Below, one piece after another: positions 54,939 to 64,000 of a stretch of 64,000 bases of DNA; positions within the stretch are counted from its first letter, which is position 1, and each line of letters opens with the position of its first letter. The notes under the pieces were generated by a model. It saw nothing but the letters and a program-made list of their open reading frames with translations. It did not search any database and had not been told where the DNA came from. Location of the stretch: contig SAXG01000001.1 of the NCBI GenBank assembly GCA_012932865.1, forward strand, positions 2,717,693 through 2,781,692. The letters run 5' to 3'. Both the position numbers and the translations under genes were made by a program. This DNA comes from Amylostereum areolatum. Taxonomy: Eukaryota; Basidiomycota; Agaricomycetes; Russulales; Stereaceae.

Positions 54939-55896
54939 GTAGAGCTCACCTTCGACCTCGCAAACGCCCTCGTCGACGTCCGTGCGCGCATCTGCTACGC
55001 GTCATTTCGAGGGACGCCGACACGTCGTGATGTCAAGCCTGCATCCGACGTCCTCGCGTGCTATGCCGCAGGCCAGCGCGATTTTGTAAAGAACTATGTG
55101 CAGGAGCTTGTCGACAAGGTCGCACAGGTGCGTTTCTGTCCGTTTTCTGCTCGCGCTCAGGCTCACGATGGTTCGACGGCGCTGTAGCTGTCTGCCGACA
55201 TACGATGACACTTCATCGGCACACTCCAATTGAATAAAGCGAAACTCCTTGCCTGTACATCGTCCTCGTCTTTGATGCTAATTTATAACACATCAATGTT
55301 CTCGCCATGTAGCCATCCCAAATTTACACACGGTCCAAACCGTCGCCATCTCCACAACCGCCTCCACCCTCCACAAAGCCCACCCCAAATCCCGCACATC
55401 CGCACTGCACCACGTCCTCCTTCAAGTCAAGGCCTCCGGCGAGGACACCAAGTTCGACTTACCTCCCCGTTCTCCGCGTCCTGCCGGTGAAGCTGAATCA
55501 GAATCTGACTCGGAGCTCATCGTCCTGGCGCGCCACATCCTCACCGCTTGTCCGCGTCTCCACCTCCACGGGCTCATGACCATCGGCTCGCTCTCCTCCT
55601 CGCTCTCCACCACCACCACCCCCGACACAGTGAACTCCGACTTCGCGACCCTCCTCCGCACGCGCGATGTGCTTCAAGCGCACCTGCTAACCCTAGAAAC
55701 CGACGGCATCCCAGTGGGGAGGCAACGGTGGGGCGACGGCACGGGGAAGTTGGTCGTGAGTATGGGGATGTCAGCCGACTTTGAGGCGGTGTTGAGGGCG
55801 GGGAGCGATATCGTGCGCGTCGGGACGGGGGGTGTTTGGATCGAGGTGATTGAAGGGCGAGACGTAGGGTGGGTGTCGGCGCCAATCCGTCGATAA
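54939..55896 (+). pseudogene. Decayed second copy of the PLP-homeostasis gene
   Basis: The sequence follows the split gene at 21.2/39.8 kb exon by exon: LACYAAGQRDFVKNYVQELV, then LSADIR-stop-HFIGTLQLNKAKL, IPNLHTVQTVA, LHHVLLQVKASGEDTK-like, HLHGLMTIGS, and WGDGTGKLVVSMGMSADFEA. Lesions include loss of the segment with the PLP lysine (VAVSKYK), a TGA in place of the Trp codon at about 55203-55205, and one extra G near 55830 that shifts the C-terminus. The intron borders are kept. It lacks the KDZ element, so it shows the uninterrupted target site for comparison. Confidence 0.85.
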
Positions 55897-56135
55897 AATG
55901 TGTATCTGTGCTGTGCGCTAGAAATTCAGTATGGATCCCGCTTGATACTACTCACCGATATTCTTCGCAGGCTGTTCAATGGTGTACGATTGTGCGATGC
56001 GACCGCCAGCGGCGACTGCTTGCGGAATTGACGTTCGACGTTCGCCGTCTGTTCTTTCAATGGCACACCCAGTGCTGAGTTATGCTGCCTTTTTTACTCA
56101 CCGCACACGAAAGTGCACAGTCGTACGTCAGAAAA
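55860..56135. repeat. Duplicated 3' flank of the PLP gene
   Basis: Similar to 40287-40555 over about 270 bp (see that entry). The similarity ends near 56135. Confidence 0.7.
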
Positions 56136-57664
56136 ACACGATCGGGGTTATAATTAATTTCTGATTTCGGCCCTTTTGTAACCCTGTTATAAAGTCCCAT
56201 TTCGGGTTCTTACGATTTGTAATCAGAGAGTAATCAGACGGCTGGGCCGTGATAACACATTGTCGGCACATGTCATCTTCCTCTCTCGCCATTATAACGC
56301 GTCGCCAACGGCCATCAACCCCCTCCTTTGCCATAAGAATCCCTCGTCCACGCGTATGAACCGACCAAAGGAGATTAAAACACAGGTATGATTGCCTTTG
56401 ACCTGTCCCTTACGCTTTATAACAGAGTTTATTGCTGTACAACTAAACTCAGTCCTCATTACATGCACCACCCATCCGTGAGGCGACATTCTCGGGTGCA
56501 TGGAGAGCACACCGCGCAGGAAAGCACCACTGCACCCCGCACCTTTTCAAATCAATGGTACACACTCAAAAGTTGCCACACAGGGACTGTACATCATACA
56601 CAGAGAGCGAGCTGGTCACTCATGTAAGTTGCGCTCACTCGCTATCTCCAGTGGCTGACTTACGACTCTGAATAGTAAGGTGCCTTCACACGATACTCCG
56701 GCATCGAGGCCCGAGCGCTTGAGCTCTCACCGGCACTGGGCACATGCACTGGGATGTTGGACTCGATGAGTCTGGGCGACTCTCGAGGGGTTAGCGGAGT
56801 CGGAAATTGGTGGGCGCAGGGCCGCAGGCGGCCCCGCAGCTGTCACAGCTCATCAGGAAAACTCCAAGTACTTGAGCCCTACTTGGACTTGGAACCCACA
56901 CCTTGGACTTGGAGATCCTCCTTGGAGCCGACTTAGACTGGAGCGAGAACACTTGTGCACTTGGTAAAACAATTGATCCTTAGAGATATACTTGGGAATA
57001 AATATACTGACTTGGGGATAAATATACTGACTGGGGGACAAGTAGACTGGCTTGGGGATAAGTAGACTGGCTTGGGGACAAGTAGACTGGCTTGGGGACA
57101 AGTAGATTCACTGGATGACTTGTGCTTATATCAGAAGTCCTGGCCATGTTTGAAGAACTTACAGTTCCTTGAAGCACCTGTCACGGATCGCTCCATTTCT
57201 CTCTTCGTTTGCAGACCTCGTACACGCGACGCGACATGGCACATGACTTTCCTTCGCATCACATGCTTCAATGACGTCATTGCCCGGACTTCCGAGCAGG
57301 GTTCCGCATCCTTATCTATGACATCATTGCTCCGGACCTTCGTCCTCCGCCCCATGACTCTTTTCTTATTGTTCCCCCTGCTCGCACCACTATCGCATCA
57401 CATCGCACCATCGTCCCCACTTGTATATAAGGACAGTGTTTCTCTTCCCTTTTCCCTAGACTATCCATCTCGTCATATGGTACTGTAGCGCACGTTGCAC
57501 TACCCTAGGCCTGACACTCTCGAATCCATCTGTTCTCTCTTGCTCCTCCCATCGTCGCAACTTAGGCGGTTCCATCGGTCTCATAAACTGCGTTTCTGAC
57601 ACCTGGACAGTCTACCCTACACCTACCTCGCACCCCTCTCCCCTATACCCCCCTCGCCGTCTCT
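56136..57664. other. Gene-free stretch upstream of an interrupted gene
   Basis: AT-richer region. It contains a minisatellite at 56970-57112 and a pyrimidine-rich tract at 57600-57660 directly before the ATG at 57665, as in many fungal promoters (CCTCGCACCCCTCTCCCC). The sequence TATATAAGG near 57423 could act as a TATA box. Confidence 0.45.
56970..57112 (+). repeat. Minisatellite of about 19-20 bp
   Basis: Seven or so tandem units of ACTTGGGGATAAATATACTG changing to GCTTGGGGACAAGTAGACTG. The array shows two unit types, with an AAATA type on the left and a CAAGTAG type on the right. Confidence 0.85.
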
Positions 57665-57914
57665 ATGACGTTAAAAACCCCCACCCTGGAACCCACCGCC
57701 GAACCGATCTTTCTCACCTTCAATCTCCAAGCATTCAACCCCAATCGCAACGCCCCGTTCCCCTGGCCCCGAGCAAACGCGGCCACCGTCGATCGCATAC
57801 GAGCTCTCGAATTCCTCTGTAGGGAACATACCTGGAAGGTCCACGGAGTCAATTGCCGCATATACGAGTGGCGCTGGAATCACGATCACGGTAGGCAGAC
57901 AATCCTCTGCCTCT
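57665..57914 (+). pseudogene. Unknown host gene, 5' part, cut by an LTR element
   Basis: ATG at 57665 starts MTLKTPTLEPTAEPIFLTFN and runs as LQAFNPNRNAPFPWPRANAA, IRALEFLCREHTWKVHGVNC and RIYEWRWNHDHGRQTILCL, where the retrotransposon begins. If the element and one CCTCT are removed, the frame continues after 63941 as YARVVACFDVDRNRFEFS to the end of the window. I do not recognise the family. The open frame on both sides supports a real gene. Confidence 0.6.
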
Positions 57915-58210
57915 TGGAAGCCTGCATATAATGCAGGCGACACTAAAATGAGGGAGCGGGAGCGAGGGAGTCGGGTGGTGGAGAACAGGAACGGAACGTA
58001 AATTCGGGGGAAAAGAGAAGAAGAAGGCAACTAGATACAGGCGGGCGGGTAGATATAGGAGCGCTGTTTGTGAGAGACAAATAGAGAGACATGTAAAATG
58101 GAAGGGAACGAGAGAGAAGGCGTCCCCGCAATGGGACAGCTTCGGCTTCGGGCGCGAACCTAGTGCCCGAAGAGGCGGCGCATAGAATGGCTGTAAGCGA
58201 CACACTTACA
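57915..58210 (-). repeat. 3' LTR of the Ty3 element
   Basis: 296 bp. Compared with the other LTR it carries T, A, T, A at four sites where the partner has C, G, C, G. Confidence 0.9.
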
Positions 58211-58228
58211 CTCTCCCCCACCCCAAAA
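58211..58228 (-). promoter_or_regulatory. Polypurine tract
   Basis: On the minus strand TTTTGGGGTGGGGGAGAG lies directly next to the TGTAAG start of the 3' LTR. This is the expected place for the plus-strand primer of reverse transcription. A run of about 17 C on the minus strand lies just upstream (58239-58255). Confidence 0.7.
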
Positions 58229-58378
58229 AATTGGAGCGGGGGGGGGGGGGGGGGGAACAGAATGCGAAACGGGCGAGAAGCGAAACGGGAAGGACAAGAA
58301 ACAAACAAAAGGAGACAACATGAGGGGCACCAGCGGAACCGGACCATCCAACTCCAGGCCCAGCGTGACGGAGGGTGC

Positions 58379-61300
58379 TCAACGACGGCGGGTAGCGCGA
58401 ACAGGCGGTGAGTTGGCAGCGCAAGCGGACTTGATTGAGCGCAGACGGCGGCGGGGGGTGGAGGGTCGGCTTCGGGCCTCCCATATGTCGAGCGCCATGT
58501 TGTCATTGAGTTCGATGGCATTGATCCATTGTGAGTCCTCGAGCCCGTAGCCTCGCCAGGTGACGAGGTACTGCTTGCGCCGGCGGAAGGTACACTCGTC
58601 AACTATGGTATCGATGAGGTACTCCTCCGAGCCGTCGGCGAGGATGACTGGCGCGGGGCGGGATAGGACGTGGTCGGGAGCGAGCTCCGGGTCTGGCTCG
58701 AGGAAGGGCTTGAGAAGGCTGGAATGGAAGGTGGAGAAAAGGTTAGGGTGGGCGGGCATGCCAAGAGTATAAGATGATCTCGCGGGGTTTGCCAGCTTGA
58801 CGACGTAGGGTCCGTCAAAACGCGGCATGAACTTCGCGACTCGCGTCGGGTCGCGGGCCTTGAGATCGCGGCGGCGGTGGAAGGTGGATAGCAGCACGCG
58901 GTTGCCCTCGGCGTAAGGGATTTTGGGTGAGCGGCGGCGGTTGGCGAAGGCGGCCTGGTCAGCTTTGGCGCCAAGGAGCGAATCCGAGGCCTGCTGGAAG
59001 TCGGTCTCGATTCGACGGAGGAGGGCCTCGGCGCGAACGGCATCCGAGGGGTAGTCGACGCGGGTCGAGGAGGAAAGGTCGGCGGTGAAGGGGGGAATCA
59101 GACGAGGCGAGCGCCCGAGGTACACCTGGAAAGGCGAGAAACCTGTGGACGCATTAACGGTCGACATCAGCTCAAAACGGACACGGGGCAGGGACTTCAC
59201 CCAGCCTTGCTGCTGCCGGTTGACATGGAAGCGCAGGCATTGGATAACAGTCTTGTTTGTCCGCTCGCTGGCGCCGTTGGTTTCGGGGTGGTATGAGGAG
59301 GACATGGCAAGCTTGACACCGGTTAGTCGGTTCAGCGCGCGCCAGAAACCGGAGACAAAGAGCTTGTCCCGGTCGGAGACGATTTCCGTCGGCAGGCCGT
59401 TCTCGCAGTACCATCGTTCAAAGAAGAGTGCCGCGAAAGTCTCGGCAGAGCAAGTCGTCCGGCAGGGTATGAGGCGGATGTCGCCGCCCGTGCGGTCAGT
59501 GACAGTGGCGATGCAGTCGTAGCCATCCTCCTCCGGGAGGGGGCCGACGAAGTCGATTGCAATGTTGGAGCCACGCGAGTCGGGGACAGCGAGCGGGTGA
59601 AGGGGACCAGTTGGGCGGCGGGTGGAGGACTTGTTTCGTTGGCAGTCTGCGCACGCAGGAAGATAGATGTTGGCCAAGTCCGCGCACATGGTCGGCCAGT
59701 AGTACGAGTCGCAGAGTGCAGAATAGCACTTGTCGATTCCAAAGTGACTGAGTGAGTCGTGCGCGAGCTCAAAGAGCGTTTGGCGGAGTTTCTGGTAGCA
59801 AGGGATGACGAGGCAGGTGCCGATGAACAGGAGCTGGTCTTTTGAGATCGATGCACCAACCACGCTGTCGATGTTGTCATGGAGCCGGACGCAGAAGGGG
59901 TCCGTCTTGTAACCAGCGCGAATGTCGGCCAGGACCGACAGGTTAGCATGCAGGGTGACCGTCGTCGCAGCGGTTACGGGAGGTGGGGAGGAAAGGGAGA
60001 GGGCGCACGCTGCAAACAGGGGGGATGTCGGTGAGTCAAGGCCAGCCGGGAGGCGAGAAAGTGCGTCGGCAACCGTGTTCTCTTCGCCCGGGACATAGGA
60101 GATGGAGAAATCATAGTCAGCAAAAAACTCCTGCCAACGTGCTTGGCGGCGGGAGAGGTCGCGCTGTGTCAGGAAGTTCTCAAGCGTGCGGTGGTCAGTG
60201 CGGACGATAAACTCGGCCCCGAGTAGATCAGTTCGCCACTTACGCAGCGCCAACATGATGGCAAAAAGTTCCTTGTTGTGCACCGGGTAGTTCAGTTCGG
60301 CACCACGGAGGGCATATGAGTCGAAGGCGACTGGCCGGGCAGTTTCCCATGTCGGGCCCCATGAGAGGACGGCACTGGTACGGAAATCGCTGGCGTCTGT
60401 TGTGACCCATATCTTGTTGTCGCCCGGGTTCTGGTGGTCTATAGTGGTCAGACAGTCGCGTGAGATGACAAGGGCTTTGATGGCATCGAAGGCGCGGTGG
60501 TGCGTGGGCGTCCAGGTGGGGAAGGCCTTGTCGGCTTCCTTCATCGTCAGCGGCGTGAGTATCCACGAGTGCTCAGCCAGGCCCGGAAGGAAGTCGGCGA
60601 GATATCGGACGAGTCCCAGGAATGACCGCACATCGCGCGCGCATCGAGGGACAGGCCAGTCAGAGATGCGGGAGGCTTTCGAGGTGTCGGCCCCAATTCC
60701 CTTCGCGGAGATGGTGTGGCCAAGGAAGTTGAGTTCCGTGCAGAACAGTGCCGTCTTCTTTAGCGAGCAGAAGAGGGACGCCGCACGGAGGGCGTCGAGC
60801 ACCAGTTGGACATTGGTGACATGTTCGTCGATAGTCTGGCTCCAGATGATGATGTCGTCGAGATACACATGACAGATACGGCCAATGAGGTGTCGTAGGG
60901 TGGCCACCATGCGGCGTTGGTGCGTCGACGGTACATTGCGTCACCCCATGGGCATGACTAGCCACTCGTACAGGCCAAGCGGTGTTGTCATCGTGGTGAA
61001 GGCGACGTCGTCAGGGTGCATGCGCATCTGGAAGAACGAGTTAGTCATGTCCATTTTACCCCAGATCTTCCCCTTCGCGCAGTCGGCAAGGATATCGTCA
61101 ACGCGTGGGAGGGGGAACTTGTCGGGAATAGTGTTGGCATTGAGTTGTCGGTAGTCGATTACCATTCGAGGCAGTGCGATGGGGTCGGCCTTTGGAATGA
61201 GGAAGGCGGGGGAGGCAAACGGACTTGACGAAGGGCGTATGCGGCCGGCGGCAAGATGGCCATCCAGCAGGGTGCGCCATGCATCACGGTATTTGCGGGG

Positions 61301-63292
61301 CGAACTGTACTGTCGAGCCTTGATCGTTGCCGATGCATCCTTGAGTCGTATCCGGTGGTAGGTGTGGGTTGGCAGGCGTGTCGTGTGGGGGATGTCAGCG
61401 GGAAAGAGGTCGAAGTTCTTGTGTTTCATTTGCGCATCAAGTTCGGCGAGTTCTTGGATTGCGATGTGCCCGCACAGGAGCGAGGCAAGGTCTACGGGTG
61501 AGACATGGTCAGCAGTACGGGCCACCTCCGCGCGCAAGGGCGGGAGGATGGAGTTGAGTTCTTCGATGACCGCCGCATGCAGCGCACGAACATCAGCAGA
61601 CATTGTCGAAGCTCGAGGGATCGAATCGCGACGACGCGGGGAGGCAGAACGGAAATGAACAGGGATTGTGGGGCACGGAGCAGGCGTGTCGGGGTCCATT
61701 AGGTTGTACCCAGACTCCCGAACGATGCAAGAGCGGTGCGCGGGCGAAATGACAATGTCATTGCGTATCAGCCACGGTAGCCCGAGAAGAACGGGAAAGG
61801 CAAGGCGCGTTACAATAAATGCTTTAACGCTCCGAGCAGTGTACGACCCGTCGGGTGATTTCATACGAAGGCGGACAAACTCGGTGGCGGAAGAAGAGAC
61901 AGTGGAAGTGCTGGAGAAATCGGAAGAATTCGTAGGTATCGTACAGTCCCCCTCCTCGGAGAAAAAGGCAGAGCCGATGGGCATCGGCTTCGGGAGGCGG
62001 TGGCGTCGAAGGCCGAGGGCGGAAACAACACTCTCGCGCACTAGTACGACCTGGGAGCCGTCATCAATAAGTGCAGCAGCGGCGCGTGTGGAACCGGGGC
62101 CGTCGACAACTGCGTGCCACAATAGCAGCTCCGCAACAAGGGGGGAGTCATCCGTGCAGGAAGGAGAACGAGCACGGATGGGGGAGGGTGGTTCGGGCGT
62201 GCGCAAAGAACTGGGCAAGGGCGAAGGGGGGCGCGGCGCCGTCGATAACGTAGCGGTGCACAGGGGGAACAGGGGCGAAGGAGGAACCACGTACTCGTCG
62301 AGGACGCAGGGGTACGTGTAGTCTTCAGTCCCGTCGACCAGGATCGTGTTCGTCGTTGGGATGGCAGGCGGGTTCCCCTGTCTGCAATCGAAGGCGGCCT
62401 TGGCGGCGGCGGCCATGGAGCTGGTGATGACAGGCGTGTCGGCCGGCGGGGGCGAGGACTTGGAAGGGCAGTCCGATGCCATGTGTCCCGCATAGAACTT
62501 GCGGCACCCAAAGCATCCCTGGTGGGTCATGAGGAGGGAGCGTTCGTCCTCTGTGAGCTTCAGCGGCATCGCACGAGGGCAACCGGTGGTCTGTTGGTTC
62601 TGCGAGGACGACGGGTGGGACTGTGAAGACGACGGGCGGGAGGACGAGGCGGTGCGAGATCCCGATATGTTAGCGCTGCCGCCAAAGGTGCCGGCGCGCG
62701 CGGAGCGAGCAGCGGCATTGGCGGACTTGACCAACTTGATGCGCGCAAGGTCGAGATCGTTGACCTGCGTAAACCAGAGGTCAGGGGTCAGCGGCTGGAC
62801 AACGCCCTGGGAGGTTGCGTCGGTGACCATCTCGAGGAGGTCGATGTTGAGGCGGGATTGGATGGTGATCATGAGCGTAGCGTCGTCCATGTGGAGCGGC
62901 GACCCGGTGAGGTGAGCATTGGCCGAGCGAAGCTCATTGGCGAAGGCTTCGAACGGCATCGAGCCCTGAGTCTTTGACAAGATGCTGGTGTAGAGCTTGG
63001 CATCCCAGTTGTGACCGAGGAGGCGAGGGCGGACGAGGGCGAAGAAGGCGCTGAAGGAGAGGGTTTTGATTAGGGCACGGTTTGCGCGTACCCAGTCGTT
63101 GGTGACCTTGTCCGCGATGTACATGCAGACCTTGTCGGCCAGTTTGTTGTTGGGGACTTCGCGCTCGTCCTGGTACTTAACCACCCCGGTTTCCCACTCC
63201 GATAGCGTTTCGACCGAGCAGAAGCCGGCCGTAAGCTGGGGGGGGTGCCGGGCGTTGGCTTGGGTGACTATAGCGTAAGACGGAGGTGCCAT
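58379..63292 (-). CDS. Gag-Pol polyprotein of a Ty3/gypsy chromovirus-type element
   Basis: ATG at 63292 (CACCATGGCA) starts MAPPSYAIVTQANARHPP. In order the frame shows a Gag region, a zinc knuckle CFGCRKFYAGHMASDC with CX2CX6HX4C spacing, a retropepsin-like AALIDDGSQVVLVRE with DDG instead of D[ST]G, and RT segments YRQLNANTIPDKFPLPRVDD and CHVYLDDIIIWS. RNase H follows (VTTDASDFRTSAVLSWG, NKELFAIMLALRKW), then an integrase with LAHDSLSHFGIDKCY, ACADCQRNKSS, AIDFVGPLPEEDG and SSYHPETNGASERTN, and a chromodomain YLVTWRGYGLEDSQWI near the end. TGA at 60941-60943 falls in the RT after VMPMG; the rest is open, about 1,630 codons in all. Most likely a TGG to TGA change has silenced this copy. 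Confidence 0.9.
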
Positions 63293-63645
63293 GGTGCGGA
63301 CGTCGGCGAGATCGGAGTCGGAAGACAAAGAGGATGAGTGGGAGCGGGATGGGGAACGACGGAGGTCGGGGCCGGCGTCCAGGGAGGGCGGTGTGAGGGT
63401 TGAACGGTCGGGTGAGGGCGGGAGAGGGGTGAGAATGGAAGGGTCGGGCGAGGGGGACGGCGGTAGGACTAGTCGCGTTCGCGACCAGGTGACGGGACGA
63501 GAAATTTTAAGGGCGGGGGGGGGGGGGAAGGGAAAAAAACGGGGGGGGACGGCGGGGCGGCGGAAAAGGGCGGGGACGGCGGGAACGGCGGGAACGGTGG
63601 GAAGAAGACGGCGGGAGAACGAGGCGTTCGGAGTTCAAAAAAAAG

Positions 63646-63941
63646 TGGAAGCCTGCATATAATGCAGGCGACACTAAAATGAGGGAGCGGGAGCGAGGGA
63701 GTCGGGCGGTGGAGAACAGGAACGGAACGTAAATTCGGGGGAAAAGAGAAGAAGAAGGCAACTAGATACAGGCGGGCGGGTAGATATAGGAGCGCTGTTT
63801 GTGAGAGACAAATAGAGAGACATGTAAAATGGAAGGGAACGAGAGAGAAGGCGTCCCCGCAATGGGACGGCTTCGGCTTCGGGCGCGAACCTAGTGCCCG
63901 AAGAGGCGGCGCATAGAACGGCTGTAAGCGACACGCTTACA
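63646..63941 (-). repeat. 5' LTR of the Ty3 element
   Basis: 296 bp, 292 of them identical to the 3' LTR by eye. Confidence 0.9.
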
Positions 63942-64000
63942 CCTCTACGCTCGTGTCGTTGCGTGCTTTGACGTAGATCGGAACCGGTTCGAGTTCTCGA
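63942..64000 (+). pseudogene. Unknown host gene, continuation after the LTR element
   Basis: Starts with the second CCTCT target copy. Read in the frame set by the 5' part, it is open to the window end (YARVVACFDVDRNRFEFS). Too short to identify. Confidence 0.5.

Larger units (their letters stand above)
57915..63941 (-). mobile_element. Full-length Ty3/gypsy LTR retrotransposon (chromovirus type), 6,027 bp
   Basis: Two 296-bp LTRs (57915-58210 and 63646-63941) begin TGTAAG and end TTCCA on the minus strand and differ at four positions. The flanks are CCTCT on both sides (57910-57914 and 63942-63946). A purine-rich tract sits inside the LTR at the 3' end of the element. The interior encodes one Gag-Pol frame with protease, reverse transcriptase, RNase H, integrase and a chromodomain in the Ty3 order. 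A single TGA at 60941-60943 interrupts it. No convincing tRNA primer site was recognised next to the 5' LTR. Confidence 0.93.

Noticed and set aside
60941..60943. TGA in the Gag-Pol frame as programmed readthrough
   Set aside because: It lies in the middle of the RT domain, not at a Gag/Pol border, and one transition from TGG explains it.
61668..62321. 217-codon plus-strand frame inside the Ty3 element
   Set aside because: Antisense shadow of the Gag-Pol frame.
63600..63645. tRNA primer-binding site next to the 5' LTR
   Set aside because: The bases after the LTR (CTTTTTTTTGAACTCCG on the minus strand) do not match a familiar tRNA 3' end with confidence.

Overview
The window is a piece of a filamentous basidiomycete genome, most likely an agaricomycete. 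The evidence is short GT-AG introns of about 45-60 nt in almost every gene and several families that are characteristic of mushroom-forming fungi: expanded seven-transmembrane proteins, a fungal OTT_1508-type deaminase, a NACHT-WD40 receptor, and a KDZ DNA transposon that carries a TET/JBP dioxygenase. No rRNA, tRNA or CRISPR was seen. All gene models below were joined by eye from splice signals and reading frames.

Left part (1-16 kb). This is an accessory, duplication-rich region. It holds three apparently intact copies and one decayed copy of the same seven-transmembrane family, a deaminase gene with a frameshift in a homopolymer, and duplicated fragments. Two single genes follow: an HSP20-like protein with a proline-rich N-terminus, and a conserved protein of unknown function.

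Central part (18.6-40.3 kb). A UPF0014/FetB-like membrane protein and a PLP-homeostasis (YggS/PLPBP-type) gene diverge from each other. A 504-bp MITE with a perfect 8-bp target duplication lies in their shared promoter region. The PLP gene is split in its third exon by an 18,054-bp KDZ element (21721-39774). The element carries seven genes: a small Cys-containing protein, a coiled-coil protein with GEENS repeats, a TET/JBP-type dioxygenase, the KDZ transposase, a large basic accessory protein, a roughly 1,000-residue Cys-cluster/poly-Gln protein, and a protein with repeated IRRPP motifs. Its boundaries are supported by short terminal repeats, a perfect 22-bp subterminal inverted repeat about 65 bp from each end, and an AGCCGCC target duplication. 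The hexamer TCGGYA (TRCCGA on the other strand) is spread at high density through the whole element and is concentrated in an 18-bp tandem array at the left end and a hairpin at the right end.

Right part (40.8-64 kb). A large C2-NACHT-WD40 gene with 14 near-identical WD repeats comes first. Next is about 5 kb with no convincing gene. A decayed second copy of the FetB/PLP gene pair follows (51.5-56.1 kb), separated by a Tc1/mariner-like MITE, a RecQ helicase fragment and a small palindromic repeat. Last is a 6,027-bp chromodomain Ty3/gypsy retrotransposon (57915-63941) with 296-bp LTRs and a CCTCT target duplication. It interrupts an unknown host reading frame that stays open across the insertion point.

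The most interesting unit is the KDZ-TET/JBP element with its element-wide hexamer. The transposase and the dioxygenase both show frameshifts, while two of the accessory genes are fully open, so it is either a decaying copy or a region with assembly indels.
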